DNA of 8,471 nucleotides, taken from contig CAAEVI010000135.1 in NCBI GenBank assembly GCA_900759455.1, forward strand, positions 1-8,471. Reading direction: 5' to 3'. Made by a program: the position numbers and the translations under genes. Shown one piece after another: positions 1 through 6,069 of this stretch (its first letter is position 1; each line of letters starts with the position of its first letter). The stretch comes from Erysipelotrichaceae bacterium. GTDB lineage: Bacteria > Bacillota_I > Bacilli_A > Erysipelotrichales > Erysipelotrichaceae. The notes beneath the pieces are model-generated. The model saw only the letters and a program-made list of their open reading frames with translations, was not told the origin of the DNA and did not search any database.

Positions 1-80
1 AATAAGAGTACATTAGGTTTCATCTATATATTACAGAAGGGTAGAAAGGAAAATGATAAAAATGTTATGACAAGGTACAT

Positions 81-93
81 TTGTATCATACAA
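81..93. repeat. 13-bp palindrome at the hisE ribosome site
   Basis: TTGTAT and ATACAA form perfect 6-nt arms around a single C. The right arm overlaps the AAGGA ribosome site of hisE. A one-base loop makes an RNA hairpin unlikely, so a protein-binding operator is the more natural reading, but an A/T-rich chance palindrome cannot be excluded. Confidence 0.25.
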
Positions 94-101
94 GGATAAA
101 A

Positions 102-431
102 ATGGAAAATGAAATGAAAGTACTGTTTGAAACGATCATGGATCGCAAACAGCATGCGGAAGCAGGCAGCTATACCGGCTATCTTTTTGAAAAAGGAACA
201 GAGAAAATATTAAAAAAGGTAGGAGAGGAATGTACGGAAGTGGTCATCGCTTCGATGAAAGAAAATAATAAAGAAGAAATCGTAAACGAGATAGGAGATC
301 TGATTTACCACCTGTTCGTACTGATGGCAGATAAAGACATCTCTTTGGAAGATGTGAATGCTGAATTGTACCGACGCAGCGGAAAGACGGGAAATCTGAA
401 ACCGGAACGAAGAAAAATAGAAAACTATTAA
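102..431 (+). CDS. hisE: phosphoribosyl-ATP pyrophosphatase (HisE)
   Basis: This enzyme hydrolyses phosphoribosyl-ATP to phosphoribosyl-AMP and pyrophosphate, the second step of histidine synthesis, in the cytoplasm. The protein is 109 residues, the normal size for a stand-alone HisE, and consists only of the all-alpha NTP-pyrophosphatase fold. The HisE signature GSYTGYLFEKG is at residues 22-32. The metal-binding acidic residues follow: E42, E43 and E46 in KKVGEECTE, and E63 and D66 in NEIGDLIYH. The ATG at 102 is chosen because AAGGA at 92-96 lies 5 nt upstream. A TTG at 81 in the same frame would lack a ribosome site, and the ATG at 114 is too far from it. No HisI domain is fused and no other his gene is visible. 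The wider MazG-like family is the alternative, but the motif spacing is that of HisE. Confidence 0.9.
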   Translation: MENEMKVLFETIMDRKQHAEAGSYTGYLFEKGTEKILKKVGEECTEVVIASMKENNKEEIVNEIGDLIYHLFVLMADKDISLEDVNAELYRRSGKTGNLKPERRKIENY

Positions 432-438
432 CATCTTC

Positions 439-459
439 TTTGTTTGATTGACAAACAAA
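439..459. repeat. inverted repeat overlapping a -35 box (candidate operator)
   Basis: The arms TTTGTTTG (439-446) and CAAACAAA (452-459) are perfect 8-nt complements around the loop ATTGA. The right half covers the -35 hexamer at 448-453. There is no GC-rich stem and no U-tract on either strand, so it does not read as an intrinsic terminator for hisE. Placement over the -35 box suggests a repressor site. No regulator is identified. Confidence 0.4.
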
Positions 460-476
460 CGCAGAAAGAATATGAT
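448..476 (+). promoter_or_regulatory. sigma-A promoter of the small membrane protein gene
   Basis: A perfect -35 box TTGACA (448-453) is followed by exactly 17 nt and then TATGAT (471-476), which matches the -10 consensus at five of six positions. The predicted start of transcription near 483 leaves a leader of about 20 nt before the next gene. It is the best-matching housekeeping promoter in the window. The -35 box sits inside an inverted repeat. Confidence 0.75.
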
Positions 477-502
477 TACCTTACTATGAGAACTGAGGTG
501 CC

Positions 503-814
503 ATGATGAAAAAAACTACATTTATTGTATTTTTTGTCTATACAGTTGTGATCCTGCTCGGGTCTTTTCTGCTGAAAGGATTTGCTTTTTTTCCGACAGC
601 TGTTAATCTTTTGACAGGTCTTGTCATGATCGGCGTAGTATTTTATCTGATGCCGGGATCATTTCGGGTCGGCAGCTTTAAAAAAGATGATGAGAAGCTG
701 CAGGAAGTCCTGGAAAAGAATCATGAACGAAAGCGGACGATGAGCTGGAAAGAAGTGGCAGTCGCATTGTATGTAATGGTGCCATGGATCATAGCGGCAC
801 TGCTTTTCGGATAA
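503..814 (+). CDS. small three-helix membrane protein, unknown function
   Basis: I do not recognise this 103-residue protein. It has three likely transmembrane segments, at about residues 7-24, 29-50 and 84-102. A charged cytoplasmic-type stretch rich in K, E and R (about 55-83) separates the second and third. There are no cysteines and no catalytic motif is evident. The second ATG, at 506, may be the true start: GAGG at 495-498 is 7 nt from it but only 4 nt from the ATG at 503. It has its own near-consensus promoter and its own strong terminator, so it is transcribed as a single-gene unit, separate from hisE and pth. That isolation and the ordinary codon use argue that it is real. Function is unknown. 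Confidence 0.75.
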   Translation: MMKKTTFIVFFVYTVVILLGSFLLKGFAFFPTAVNLLTGLVMIGVVFYLMPGSFRVGSFKKDDEKLQEVLEKNHERKRTMSWKEVAVALYVMVPWIIAALLFG

Positions 815-852
815 TACAGAGAAGCAGGACGACGAAACGAAAAAGTGATATG

Positions 853-891
853 TACCCTCTTTACTGGATGACCGGTAAGGAGGGTATTTTT
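853..891 (+). terminator. strong intrinsic terminator
   Basis: Positions 853-886 fold into a 15-bp stem with two G-U wobbles and a 4-nt ATGA loop, followed by five T residues (887-891). The outer stem arms are TACCCTC and GAGGGTA. It ends the transcript of the small membrane protein gene and insulates pth from upstream transcription. Confidence 0.9.
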
Positions 892-967
892 ATGTCTTTT
901 TCTGACGAGCGTTTCAACAACATGGAAATGGCAGGGATTTTTGCTTTTCTTTTCGTTTTTTTGTCAT

Positions 968-973
968 TATAAT
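968..973 (+). promoter_or_regulatory. -10 box of the pth-mfd promoter
   Basis: A perfect TATAAT lies 24 nt upstream of the pth start codon and downstream of the terminator, so a promoter is needed here. No good -35 hexamer is seen 16-19 nt upstream, where the sequence is a T-rich tract. Transcription would start near 980. Confidence 0.6.
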
Positions 974-997
974 AGAGAGGCAAGTGAGGAATGAGAT

Positions 998-1558
998 ATG
1001 AAATTAATTGTAGGGCTTGGAAATCCAGGCAGAGAATATGTACATACCAGACACAATGCCGGCTTTGAGGTCATGGATGCCATCGCAGATCATGTGTCGG
1101 CAGACATCAGCCAGAAAAAGTTCAAGGCATTGATCGATAAAGTGCGCATTGGCAATGAAAGCGTACTGCTGATGAAGCCGCAGACGTATATGAACAACAG
1201 CGGAGAAGCGGTTCGTGCAGCCATGGATTTTTATCATCTGACACCACAGGATCTGCTGGTCATTTATGATGATATGGATATGCCGGTCGGACGCCTTCGT
1301 CTTCGTCAGAAAGGAAGTGCCGGCGGACACAACGGCATCAAGAGCATCATTGCTCATATTCATACGCAGGAATTCGACCGTATCCGGGTCGGGATCGACA
1401 AAGATGCCCGCATTCCGACGGTAGACTGGGTACTTGGAAAAATCCGCAAAGAAGATGAAGAGGAATACAGCAAGGCAGTCAAGCTTGCCAAAGATGCAGC
1501 GGTTTATGCCATGAATCATTCATTTGCGGAAACGATGAATCAGTTTAATAAAAAGTAG
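998..1558 (+). CDS. pth: peptidyl-tRNA hydrolase
   Basis: Pth cleaves the ester bond of peptidyl-tRNAs that leave the ribosome prematurely, recycling tRNA; it is essential in many bacteria. The protein is 186 residues, typical for the family. GLGNPG at residues 6-11 carries N9, and TRHNAGF carries the catalytic histidine H19. KPQTYMNNSG contains N66, which binds the peptide end. YDDMD supplies the acidic partner D91, and GGHNG holds N112. GAGGA at 986-990 sits 7 nt before the ATG. Its TAG stop is directly followed by the GTG start of mfd, so the two are co-transcribed and probably coupled. Studies in Bacillus link Pth to release of chains in ribosome quality control, which would fit the nearby rqcP. 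Confidence 0.97.
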   Translation: MKLIVGLGNPGREYVHTRHNAGFEVMDAIADHVSADISQKKFKALIDKVRIGNESVLLMKPQTYMNNSGEAVRAAMDFYHLTPQDLLVIYDDMDMPVGRLRLRQKGSAGGHNGIKSIIAHIHTQEFDRIRVGIDKDARIPTVDWVLGKIRKEDEEEYSKAVKLAKDAAVYAMNHSFAETMNQFNKK

Positions 1559-4500
1559 GTGATTGATATTAACGAATTGTTAAAGATCTTACAGGAAAAT
1601 CCTGCTGTAAAAAATCTGTGTGACGGAAAAAATGAACTGGGAAATCTTTCGCTGAGCGAAGAAGCACTGCTGTTAGCTTCCTGGTTCATGAAACAGCCGC
1701 AGACTTTGATCGTTGTAAAAAACAACAGTTATACGGCACAGCGCCTTTATGAGCGGATCCAGCCTCTGCTGCATGAAAAAGCGCTGCTTTTTGTCATGGA
1801 AGAGTCGCTGCGCGTAGAAGCGATCGCAGCTTCTCCGCAGGCAAAAGCGGAACAGCTGGAAGTGCTGGCATCACTGATTCAAAATGATGAACCGCTGATC
1901 CTGATCGTCAATACGGCAGCTTTCATGCGGTATCTGCCTTCACCGGCATTATTTGCCAAACACTGTTTCCATCTACATACGGATGAGGAAATCGAATATG
2001 AAGTATTGAAGCAGCGGCTGCAGAACAGCGGATATACGAAAGTATCACGTGTGGATCAGCCGTTGTGTTATGCGGCACGAGGCGGAATCATCGATGTATA
2101 TTCCATGAACTATGAATATCCGCTGCGCATCGAATTTTTTGATAATATCATTGAGAGCATCCGTATCTTTGATACTGCCACACAACGGACCATCAAAGAA
2201 GTGAAGGAGGCAAAAATCATTCCGGCAAGCGATCTGCTGTTTGATGAAGAAGAACTGCGGGAAATCAAAGAAGCCGCTGAAGCCGATTTCCAACAGCGGC
2301 GTCATCGCCTGGATGATAATCTGCAGCTGCAGCTGAAGGAACTGATGGAGAATGATCTGCTTGCTTTAAACAGTCATCTCCCCGATCCAAGACTGTATAC
2401 GTATCATTCCTGGCTGTCCCGTCACTATGGAATCAGCGACTATTGCAGCAATGCAAGGATCGTTCTTTCCAGCAAAGAGGAAGTCAGAGATACACGCCGC
2501 CGCATCCAGGAAGAAACAATCAGTTATATTCAGGAAATGACAGAAGAAGGCCGCATGCTTTCCAAATATACATTGTTTAATGAGGAAGAGCACTCTGTCA
2601 GCGGTCATCCGCTGACAACGATCGATTTGTTCCTGCATGTTTCTCATCCAATCAGTTCTCAGATCATGACCGCCATGCAGAGCGACCTTTCGCTTGTTCA
2701 GCGCCTGGAAAGCATCAGAGAAGAGGCAAAGCACAATGCTGTCGTGCTCTGCCTGGAAAAAAATGACGGAAAAGTTATCCGTGAAGGGCTGACAAATGCG
2801 CAAATATCTTATGTCGACGGGGCCGTTGACTGGAAACGGCCGGGCATTTACCTTTGTTCCTATCCGTTTGCGGAAGGTTTCCAGTGTCTGCTGGAGCACA
2901 TTATCGTTTATACAAGAAAAGAACTGTTTCCGAAAGAAAAGAAACTCGTTCGTTACCATGCGAAGTTTAAAGAAGCAAATGTTCTGAATGACTATATGGA
3001 GCTTAACATCGGCGATTATGTTGTTCATCATCAGCATGGTGTCGGAAAATATATGGGGATTATTACCCGGGAAAATAACGGCATGCATCAGGATTATCTG
3101 CGTATCATCTATAAAGGAAACGATGAGCTGCTGGTGCCGCTGTCCCAGTTCAAGCTGATTCGACGATATGTGGCCAAGGAAGGGGTCGGTATCAAACTGA
3201 ACCGTCTTGGCAGCAAAGACTGGGAGAAAACAAGACGAAAAGTCAGTGAAAAAGTAGAGGAACTGGCAGCCCGTCTGGTTGAACTGTATGCCCTACGCAG
3301 TGAAAATATCGGCTATGCCTTTTCGAAAGATACGCCGATGCAGGCGGAATTCGAAGATCAGTTTGAATATGAACTGACTGCTGATCAACAGCAGGCAGTG
3401 GATGAAATCAAACATGATATGGAAAGTCCGCGTCCGATGGACCGACTGTTGTGCGGAGATGTCGGATTCGGCAAGACCGAAGTAGCGGTGCGCGCCGCCT
3501 TCAAAGCGGTAGCCGATAATAAACAGGTTGCCTTCTTATGTCCGACCACGATCTTGTCCATGCAGCATTATCAGACTTTCCTGCAGCGTTTTCAGGATTA
3601 TCCGGTACGTATCGAAGTGCTGAACCGTTTTATTGTGAAATCCAAACAAAACGAGATCATTCAGGGCATGAAAGAGGGCACAGTGGATATTGTCATTGGA
3701 ACACATCGTCTGTTGTCGAAAGATATGAAATGGAAAGATCTCGGCTTCCTTGTCATTGATGAGGAGCAGCGTTTCGGTGTGGAACATAAGGAACGGATCA
3801 AAGAACTGAAAAACGGAATCGATGTCCTTTCTTTAAGTGCTACACCGATTCCGCGTACACTGCAGATGTCACTGGTCGGTATCCGTTCGCTTTCACAGTT
3901 GAATACACCGCCAAGCAATCGACATCCTGTCCAGACCTATGTGATCGAACATAATGATCATCTGATCAACGAGATCATTCAACGGGAACTTTCACGCGGC
4001 GGGCAGGTATTCTATTTGTACAACCGGATCGACGATATCTACCGTTTGGCCAATGATCTGAAAAAAGCATTCCCGGATGTCGGCATCACAGTAGCACACG
4101 GACAGATGGATCGTGAGGAAATCGAAGATGTAATGATGGAATTTAATGCCAATAAGTATCAGGTCCTTGTTTGTACGACGATCATTGAGACTGGCATCGA
4201 TATTCCCAATGCCAATACGATCCTGATTGAAGACGCGGATCGTTTCGGTTTGTCACAGCTGTATCAGATTCGCGGACGTGTCGGAAGAAGCAGCCGTATT
4301 GCCTATGCTTATCTGATGTATCGGCCGCGAAAACAGCTGAATGAAACGGCAATGAAACGACTGAAATCGATCCGGGAGTTTACGCAGTTGGGAAGCGGTT
4401 ATAAGATTGCCATGCGGGACCTTACGATTCGCGGTGCCGGAGATCTTTTGGGACCGCAGCAGGCCGGGTTTATCGACAGTGTCGGTATTGATATGTATAT

Positions 4501-5026
4501 GGAAATGCTGCATGATGCGATCCTGCGTCATCGCGGCATGGCACAGGAAACAAAGGAAGAAACACCGTTCAAATCAGCCAATCTGCAGGTTGATGCATAC
4601 ATACCGAAACAGTTTGCACCGGAAGACGGAGAAAAGCTTTCTCTCTATCAGCGCATCGAAAAGATCCAGCATGCAGATGAACTGAAAGAACTGATCGACG
4701 AAGTAAAAGACCAGTATGGCAGACTCCCCAACGAAGTCCGTCTGCTGTTTGAGAAAAAGCAGCTGGATATTCTGGCGAACGAACCGATGGTGGATGATAT
4801 TAAAGACACACAGCGTGATCTGCGGATCATCTTTACCAAAGCGTGGAGCTCACAGATCGACGGTGTCCGTCTGTTTGAACAGATGAATAAACTGTCACGA
4901 TCGATTGCCCTGCGTTATCAGGAAGGCAGAGTCATCCTAAGCATACCGAAAAGCAAGAAACAACTGGAACTTTCGATACTTGCCCTGATGGCAAGCAAAA
5001 AGATATCACAGTCAAATGAGGTATAA
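1559..5026 (+). CDS. mfd: transcription-repair coupling factor Mfd
   Basis: Mfd is a DNA translocase that pushes stalled RNA polymerase off DNA and recruits UvrA to start nucleotide excision repair. At 1155 residues it is full length for the family. The N-terminal third is the UvrB-like region, with ARGGIIDVYS near residues 168-180 and no ATPase motif of its own. The RNA-polymerase-interacting (CarD-like) domain begins near residue 480 at LNIGDYVVHHQHGVG. The translocase has Walker A GDVGFGKTE (633-641, K639), DEEQ (734-737), SATPIPR (760-766), ETGIDIP (877-883) and QIRGRVGRS (903-911). The TRG motif starts near 952 with RDLTIRGAGDLLGPQQ, and the C-terminal regulatory domain follows. The GTG start abuts the pth stop and has no well-spaced ribosome site, suggesting coupling. 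The start codon is the only uncertain point. Confidence 0.97.
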   Translation: MIDINELLKILQENPAVKNLCDGKNELGNLSLSEEALLLASWFMKQPQTLIVVKNNSYTAQRLYERIQPLLHEKALLFVMEESLRVEAIAASPQAKAEQLEVLASLIQNDEPLILIVNTAAFMRYLPSPALFAKHCFHLHTDEEIEYEVLKQRLQNSGYTKVSRVDQPLCYAARGGIIDVYSMNYEYPLRIEFFDNIIESIRIFDTATQRTIKEVKEAKIIPASDLLFDEEELREIKEAAEADFQQRRHRLDDNLQLQLKELMENDLLALNSHLPDPRLYTYHSWLSRHYGISDYCSNARIVLSSKEEVRDTRRRIQEETISYIQEMTEEGRMLSKYTLFNEEEHSVSGHPLTTIDLFLHVSHPISSQIMTAMQSDLSLVQRLESIREEAKHNAVVLCLEKNDGKVIREGLTNAQISYVDGAVDWKRPGIYLCSYPFAEGFQCLLEHIIVYTRKELFPKEKKLVRYHAKFKEANVLNDYMELNIGDYVVHHQHGVGKYMGIITRENNGMHQDYLRIIYKGNDELLVPLSQFKLIRRYVAKEGVGIKLNRLGSKDWEKTRRKVSEKVEELAARLVELYALRSENIGYAFSKDTPMQAEFEDQFEYELTADQQQAVDEIKHDMESPRPMDRLLCGDVGFGKTEVAVRAAFKAVADNKQVAFLCPTTILSMQHYQTFLQRFQDYPVRIEVLNRFIVKSKQNEIIQGMKEGTVDIVIGTHRLLSKDMKWKDLGFLVIDEEQRFGVEHKERIKELKNGIDVLSLSATPIPRTLQMSLVGIRSLSQLNTPPSNRHPVQTYVIEHNDHLINEIIQRELSRGGQVFYLYNRIDDIYRLANDLKKAFPDVGITVAHGQMDREEIEDVMMEFNANKYQVLVCTTIIETGIDIPNANTILIEDADRFGLSQLYQIRGRVGRSSRIAYAYLMYRPRKQLNETAMKRLKSIREFTQLGSGYKIAMRDLTIRGAGDLLGPQQAGFIDSVGIDMYMEMLHDAILRHRGMAQETKEETPFKSANLQVDAYIPKQFAPEDGEKLSLYQRIEKIQHADELKELIDEVKDQYGRLPNEVRLLFEKKQLDILANEPMVDDIKDTQRDLRIIFTKAWSSQIDGVRLFEQMNKLSRSIALRYQEGRVILSIPKSKKQLELSILALMASKKISQSNEV

Positions 5027-5050
5027 ATCATCATCATGCGTCCCATACTA
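5021..5050 (+). promoter_or_regulatory. candidate sigma-G (forespore) promoter of spoVT
   Basis: GTATA (5021-5025) and CATACTA (5044-5050) are separated by 18 nt. As I recall the Bacillus sigma-G consensus, it is GHATR, about 18 nt, then CATNHTA, and both elements match at every defined position. The -35 element overlaps the mfd stop codon. In Bacillus subtilis spoVT is transcribed by sigma-G, so location and match agree. No competing sigma-A promoter is obvious in the 65-nt gap. Confidence 0.5.
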
Positions 5051-5091
5051 CTTTTGTAAGGAGTTTAAATCCGGACAAATGGAGGGATTCT

Positions 5092-5586
5092 ATGAAATCA
5101 ACCGGAATAGTGAGAAGACTGGATGATCTGGGAAGACTTGTCATTCCGAAAGAAATGCGCCGTCAGTATCGGCTCAAAGAAGGAGATTCCATTGAGTTTT
5201 TCACCGATGGCGAACGAATCGTTATTGAGAAACATAATGTTTTTTCCCGCAGCATGGAAGAAATAGAATATATGTATGAAATTCTGGAAAAGATGAAAGA
5301 AGGAAGTGTTTTGTTTCTCCATGAAGAATGGCTGGATAAACACCAGTGTTCACTCAGTGATGTATTCCTGAAAAGAGCGAATGTACACCGCAATGTTCAT
5401 TTTACGGATGAAAGAGTGTATACAGAATCGGCACAGCGATACCAGGGTTATATTTTTCCCATCATTGTTTTTGGTGACTGGTACGGGGCCTTTGTATTGC
5501 TGAAAAATGACAAGAACATCAGTGAAACACAGATCAAGATAACAGAAGCTTTTGCGGCTTTGCTGGCAAAGCAGCTGGAGCATTAA
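5092..5586 (+). CDS. spoVT: SpoVT-like AbrB-family transcription regulator
   Basis: In Bacillus, SpoVT is a forespore regulator that adjusts the sigma-G regulon. This 164-residue protein has the AbrB-type swapped-hairpin DNA-binding domain at residues 1-50. It opens with STGIVRRLDDLGRLVIPKE, nearly the canonical SpoVT sequence. The C-terminal part (about 55-164) has the size and closing helix (EAFAALLAKQLEH) of the GAF-like domain of SpoVT, but its middle is divergent and somewhat shorter (B. subtilis SpoVT is 178 residues). GGAGGG at 5081-5086 is 5 nt from the ATG. The gene lies between mfd and rqcP, close to its place in Bacillus. A vegetative AbrB-like regulator is the alternative, but the two-domain structure and context favour SpoVT. 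Confidence 0.85.
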   Translation: MKSTGIVRRLDDLGRLVIPKEMRRQYRLKEGDSIEFFTDGERIVIEKHNVFSRSMEEIEYMYEILEKMKEGSVLFLHEEWLDKHQCSLSDVFLKRANVHRNVHFTDERVYTESAQRYQGYIFPIIVFGDWYGAFVLLKNDKNISETQIKITEAFAALLAKQLEH

Positions 5587-5606
5587 TCGATAAAGAGGAG
5601 AAAATA

Positions 5607-5885
5607 ATGAGATTGGATAAATATTTAAAGACGGCCCGTATCCTGAAACGACGCACCGTATCAAAGGAACTGGCTGATCAGCAGCGTGTGTATGTAAACG
5701 GGCGCGTTGCCAAACCGAGCACGGAAGTAAAGCCGGGAGACGAAATTCGTGTGCTCTTCGGCTATCGTGAATTAACGGTGCGTGTCCTTCAAACGCCGAA
5801 GCAGGTATCGAAAAGCGATGCGGCCCTGATGTTTGAAGTGATTGAAGAGAAGAAAACGGAAACACCGGCCGGAGTTGCTCAGTAA
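5607..5885 (+). CDS. rqcP: RNA-binding S4-domain protein RqcP (YabO)
   Basis: RqcP is a small factor that works with RqcH on the obstructed 50S subunit, holding the P-site tRNA while alanine tails are added to stalled chains. The S4 RNA-binding fold occupies residues 1-60. It starts with the hallmark MRLDKYLKTARILKRRT, then VYVNGRVAKPS, VKPGDEI and FGYRELTVRV. At 92 residues it is slightly longer than the Bacillus protein because of a polar C-terminal tail. GAGGAG at 5595-5600 lies 6 nt before the ATG. The gene follows the spoVT-like gene by 20 nt, so they form one transcript, ended by the terminator just downstream. HSP15-like S4 proteins are related, but length and context fit RqcP. Confidence 0.93.
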   Translation: MRLDKYLKTARILKRRTVSKELADQQRVYVNGRVAKPSTEVKPGDEIRVLFGYRELTVRVLQTPKQVSKSDAALMFEVIEEKKTETPAGVAQ

Positions 5886-5904
5886 GAACGGTTTGAATCA
5901 GAAC

Positions 5905-5954
5905 GCCTTTGGATCATGAAAGTCATATGCCTTGTCCAAAGGCTTTTTTCTTTT
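5905..5954 (+). terminator. intrinsic terminator after rqcP
   Basis: A perfect 9-bp stem, GCCTTTGGA (5905-5913) with TCCAAAGGC (5935-5943), encloses a 21-nt loop that can partly pair internally. It is followed by six T residues, a C and four more T residues. It ends the unit containing pth, mfd, spoVT and rqcP. Confidence 0.88.
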
Positions 5955-6001
5955 ACCACAGTAAAAATATATTTTGCTTACGGGTTCCTTTTGCGGCATG
6001 G

Positions 6002-6065
6002 AGACAGGGCGCATATCCTATTCTCTGTCTGTGTTTTTACATAGGATGTCACAGAGGGTGAGGTG
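6002..6065 (+). promoter_or_regulatory. possible RNA switch in the ytaF leader
   Basis: The 184 nt between rqcP and ytaF hold the rqcP terminator and then this structured leader. Three pairings compete. AGACAGGG (6002-6009) can pair with CTCTGTCT (6023-6030). ATATCCTAT (6013-6021) can pair with ATAGGATGT (6041-6049). CTCTGT (6023-6028) can pair with ACAGAG (6051-6056), immediately beside the ribosome site GAGGTG (6060-6065). The first excludes the other two, and the last two cross as a pseudoknot. I do not see the conserved bases of the yybP-ykoY manganese riboswitch. No convincing promoter was found, so it could also be a protein-binding region. Confidence 0.3.
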
Positions 6066-6069
6066 AACT

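Noticed and set aside
53..70. Five-codon upstream frame (ATG ATA AAA ATG TTA TGA) after GAAAGGA, a possible leader peptide for hisE.
   Set aside because: The purine run is only 2 nt from the ATG, there are no histidine codons, and no attenuator hairpins follow.
1..99. Open frame on the plus strand ending in TAA at 97-99, possibly the 3' end of an upstream gene.
   Set aside because: The 32 residues are low in information and match no HisI, HisF or other C-terminus I know. An open run this short is expected by chance, and it would overlap the hisE ribosome site.
784..972. 62-codon plus-strand frame running from the end of the small membrane protein gene to the pth promoter.
   Set aside because: It runs straight through the strong terminator hairpin and the -10 box of pth, and its composition follows those elements; there is no ribosome site.
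2366..3088. 240-codon minus-strand frame inside mfd.
   Set aside because: It is fully contained in the conserved mfd coding sequence, has cysteine- and histidine-rich composition typical of an antisense shadow, and matches no family.
5079..5126. Short frame starting at ATG 5079, preceded by TAAGGAG at 5057-5063.
   Set aside because: The spacing to the ATG is too long, the frame stops after 15 codons, and the true ribosome site GGAGGG for spoVT lies within it.
6014..6019. Sigma-A promoter for ytaF from TTGCGG (5991-5996) and TATCCT (6014-6019).
   Set aside because: Spacing is 17 nt, but only three and four of six bases match. Too weak to list.
5975..6065. yybP-ykoY manganese riboswitch before the MntP-family gene.
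   Set aside because: The conserved loop sequences of that class were looked for and not found. The leader has competing stems but a different core.
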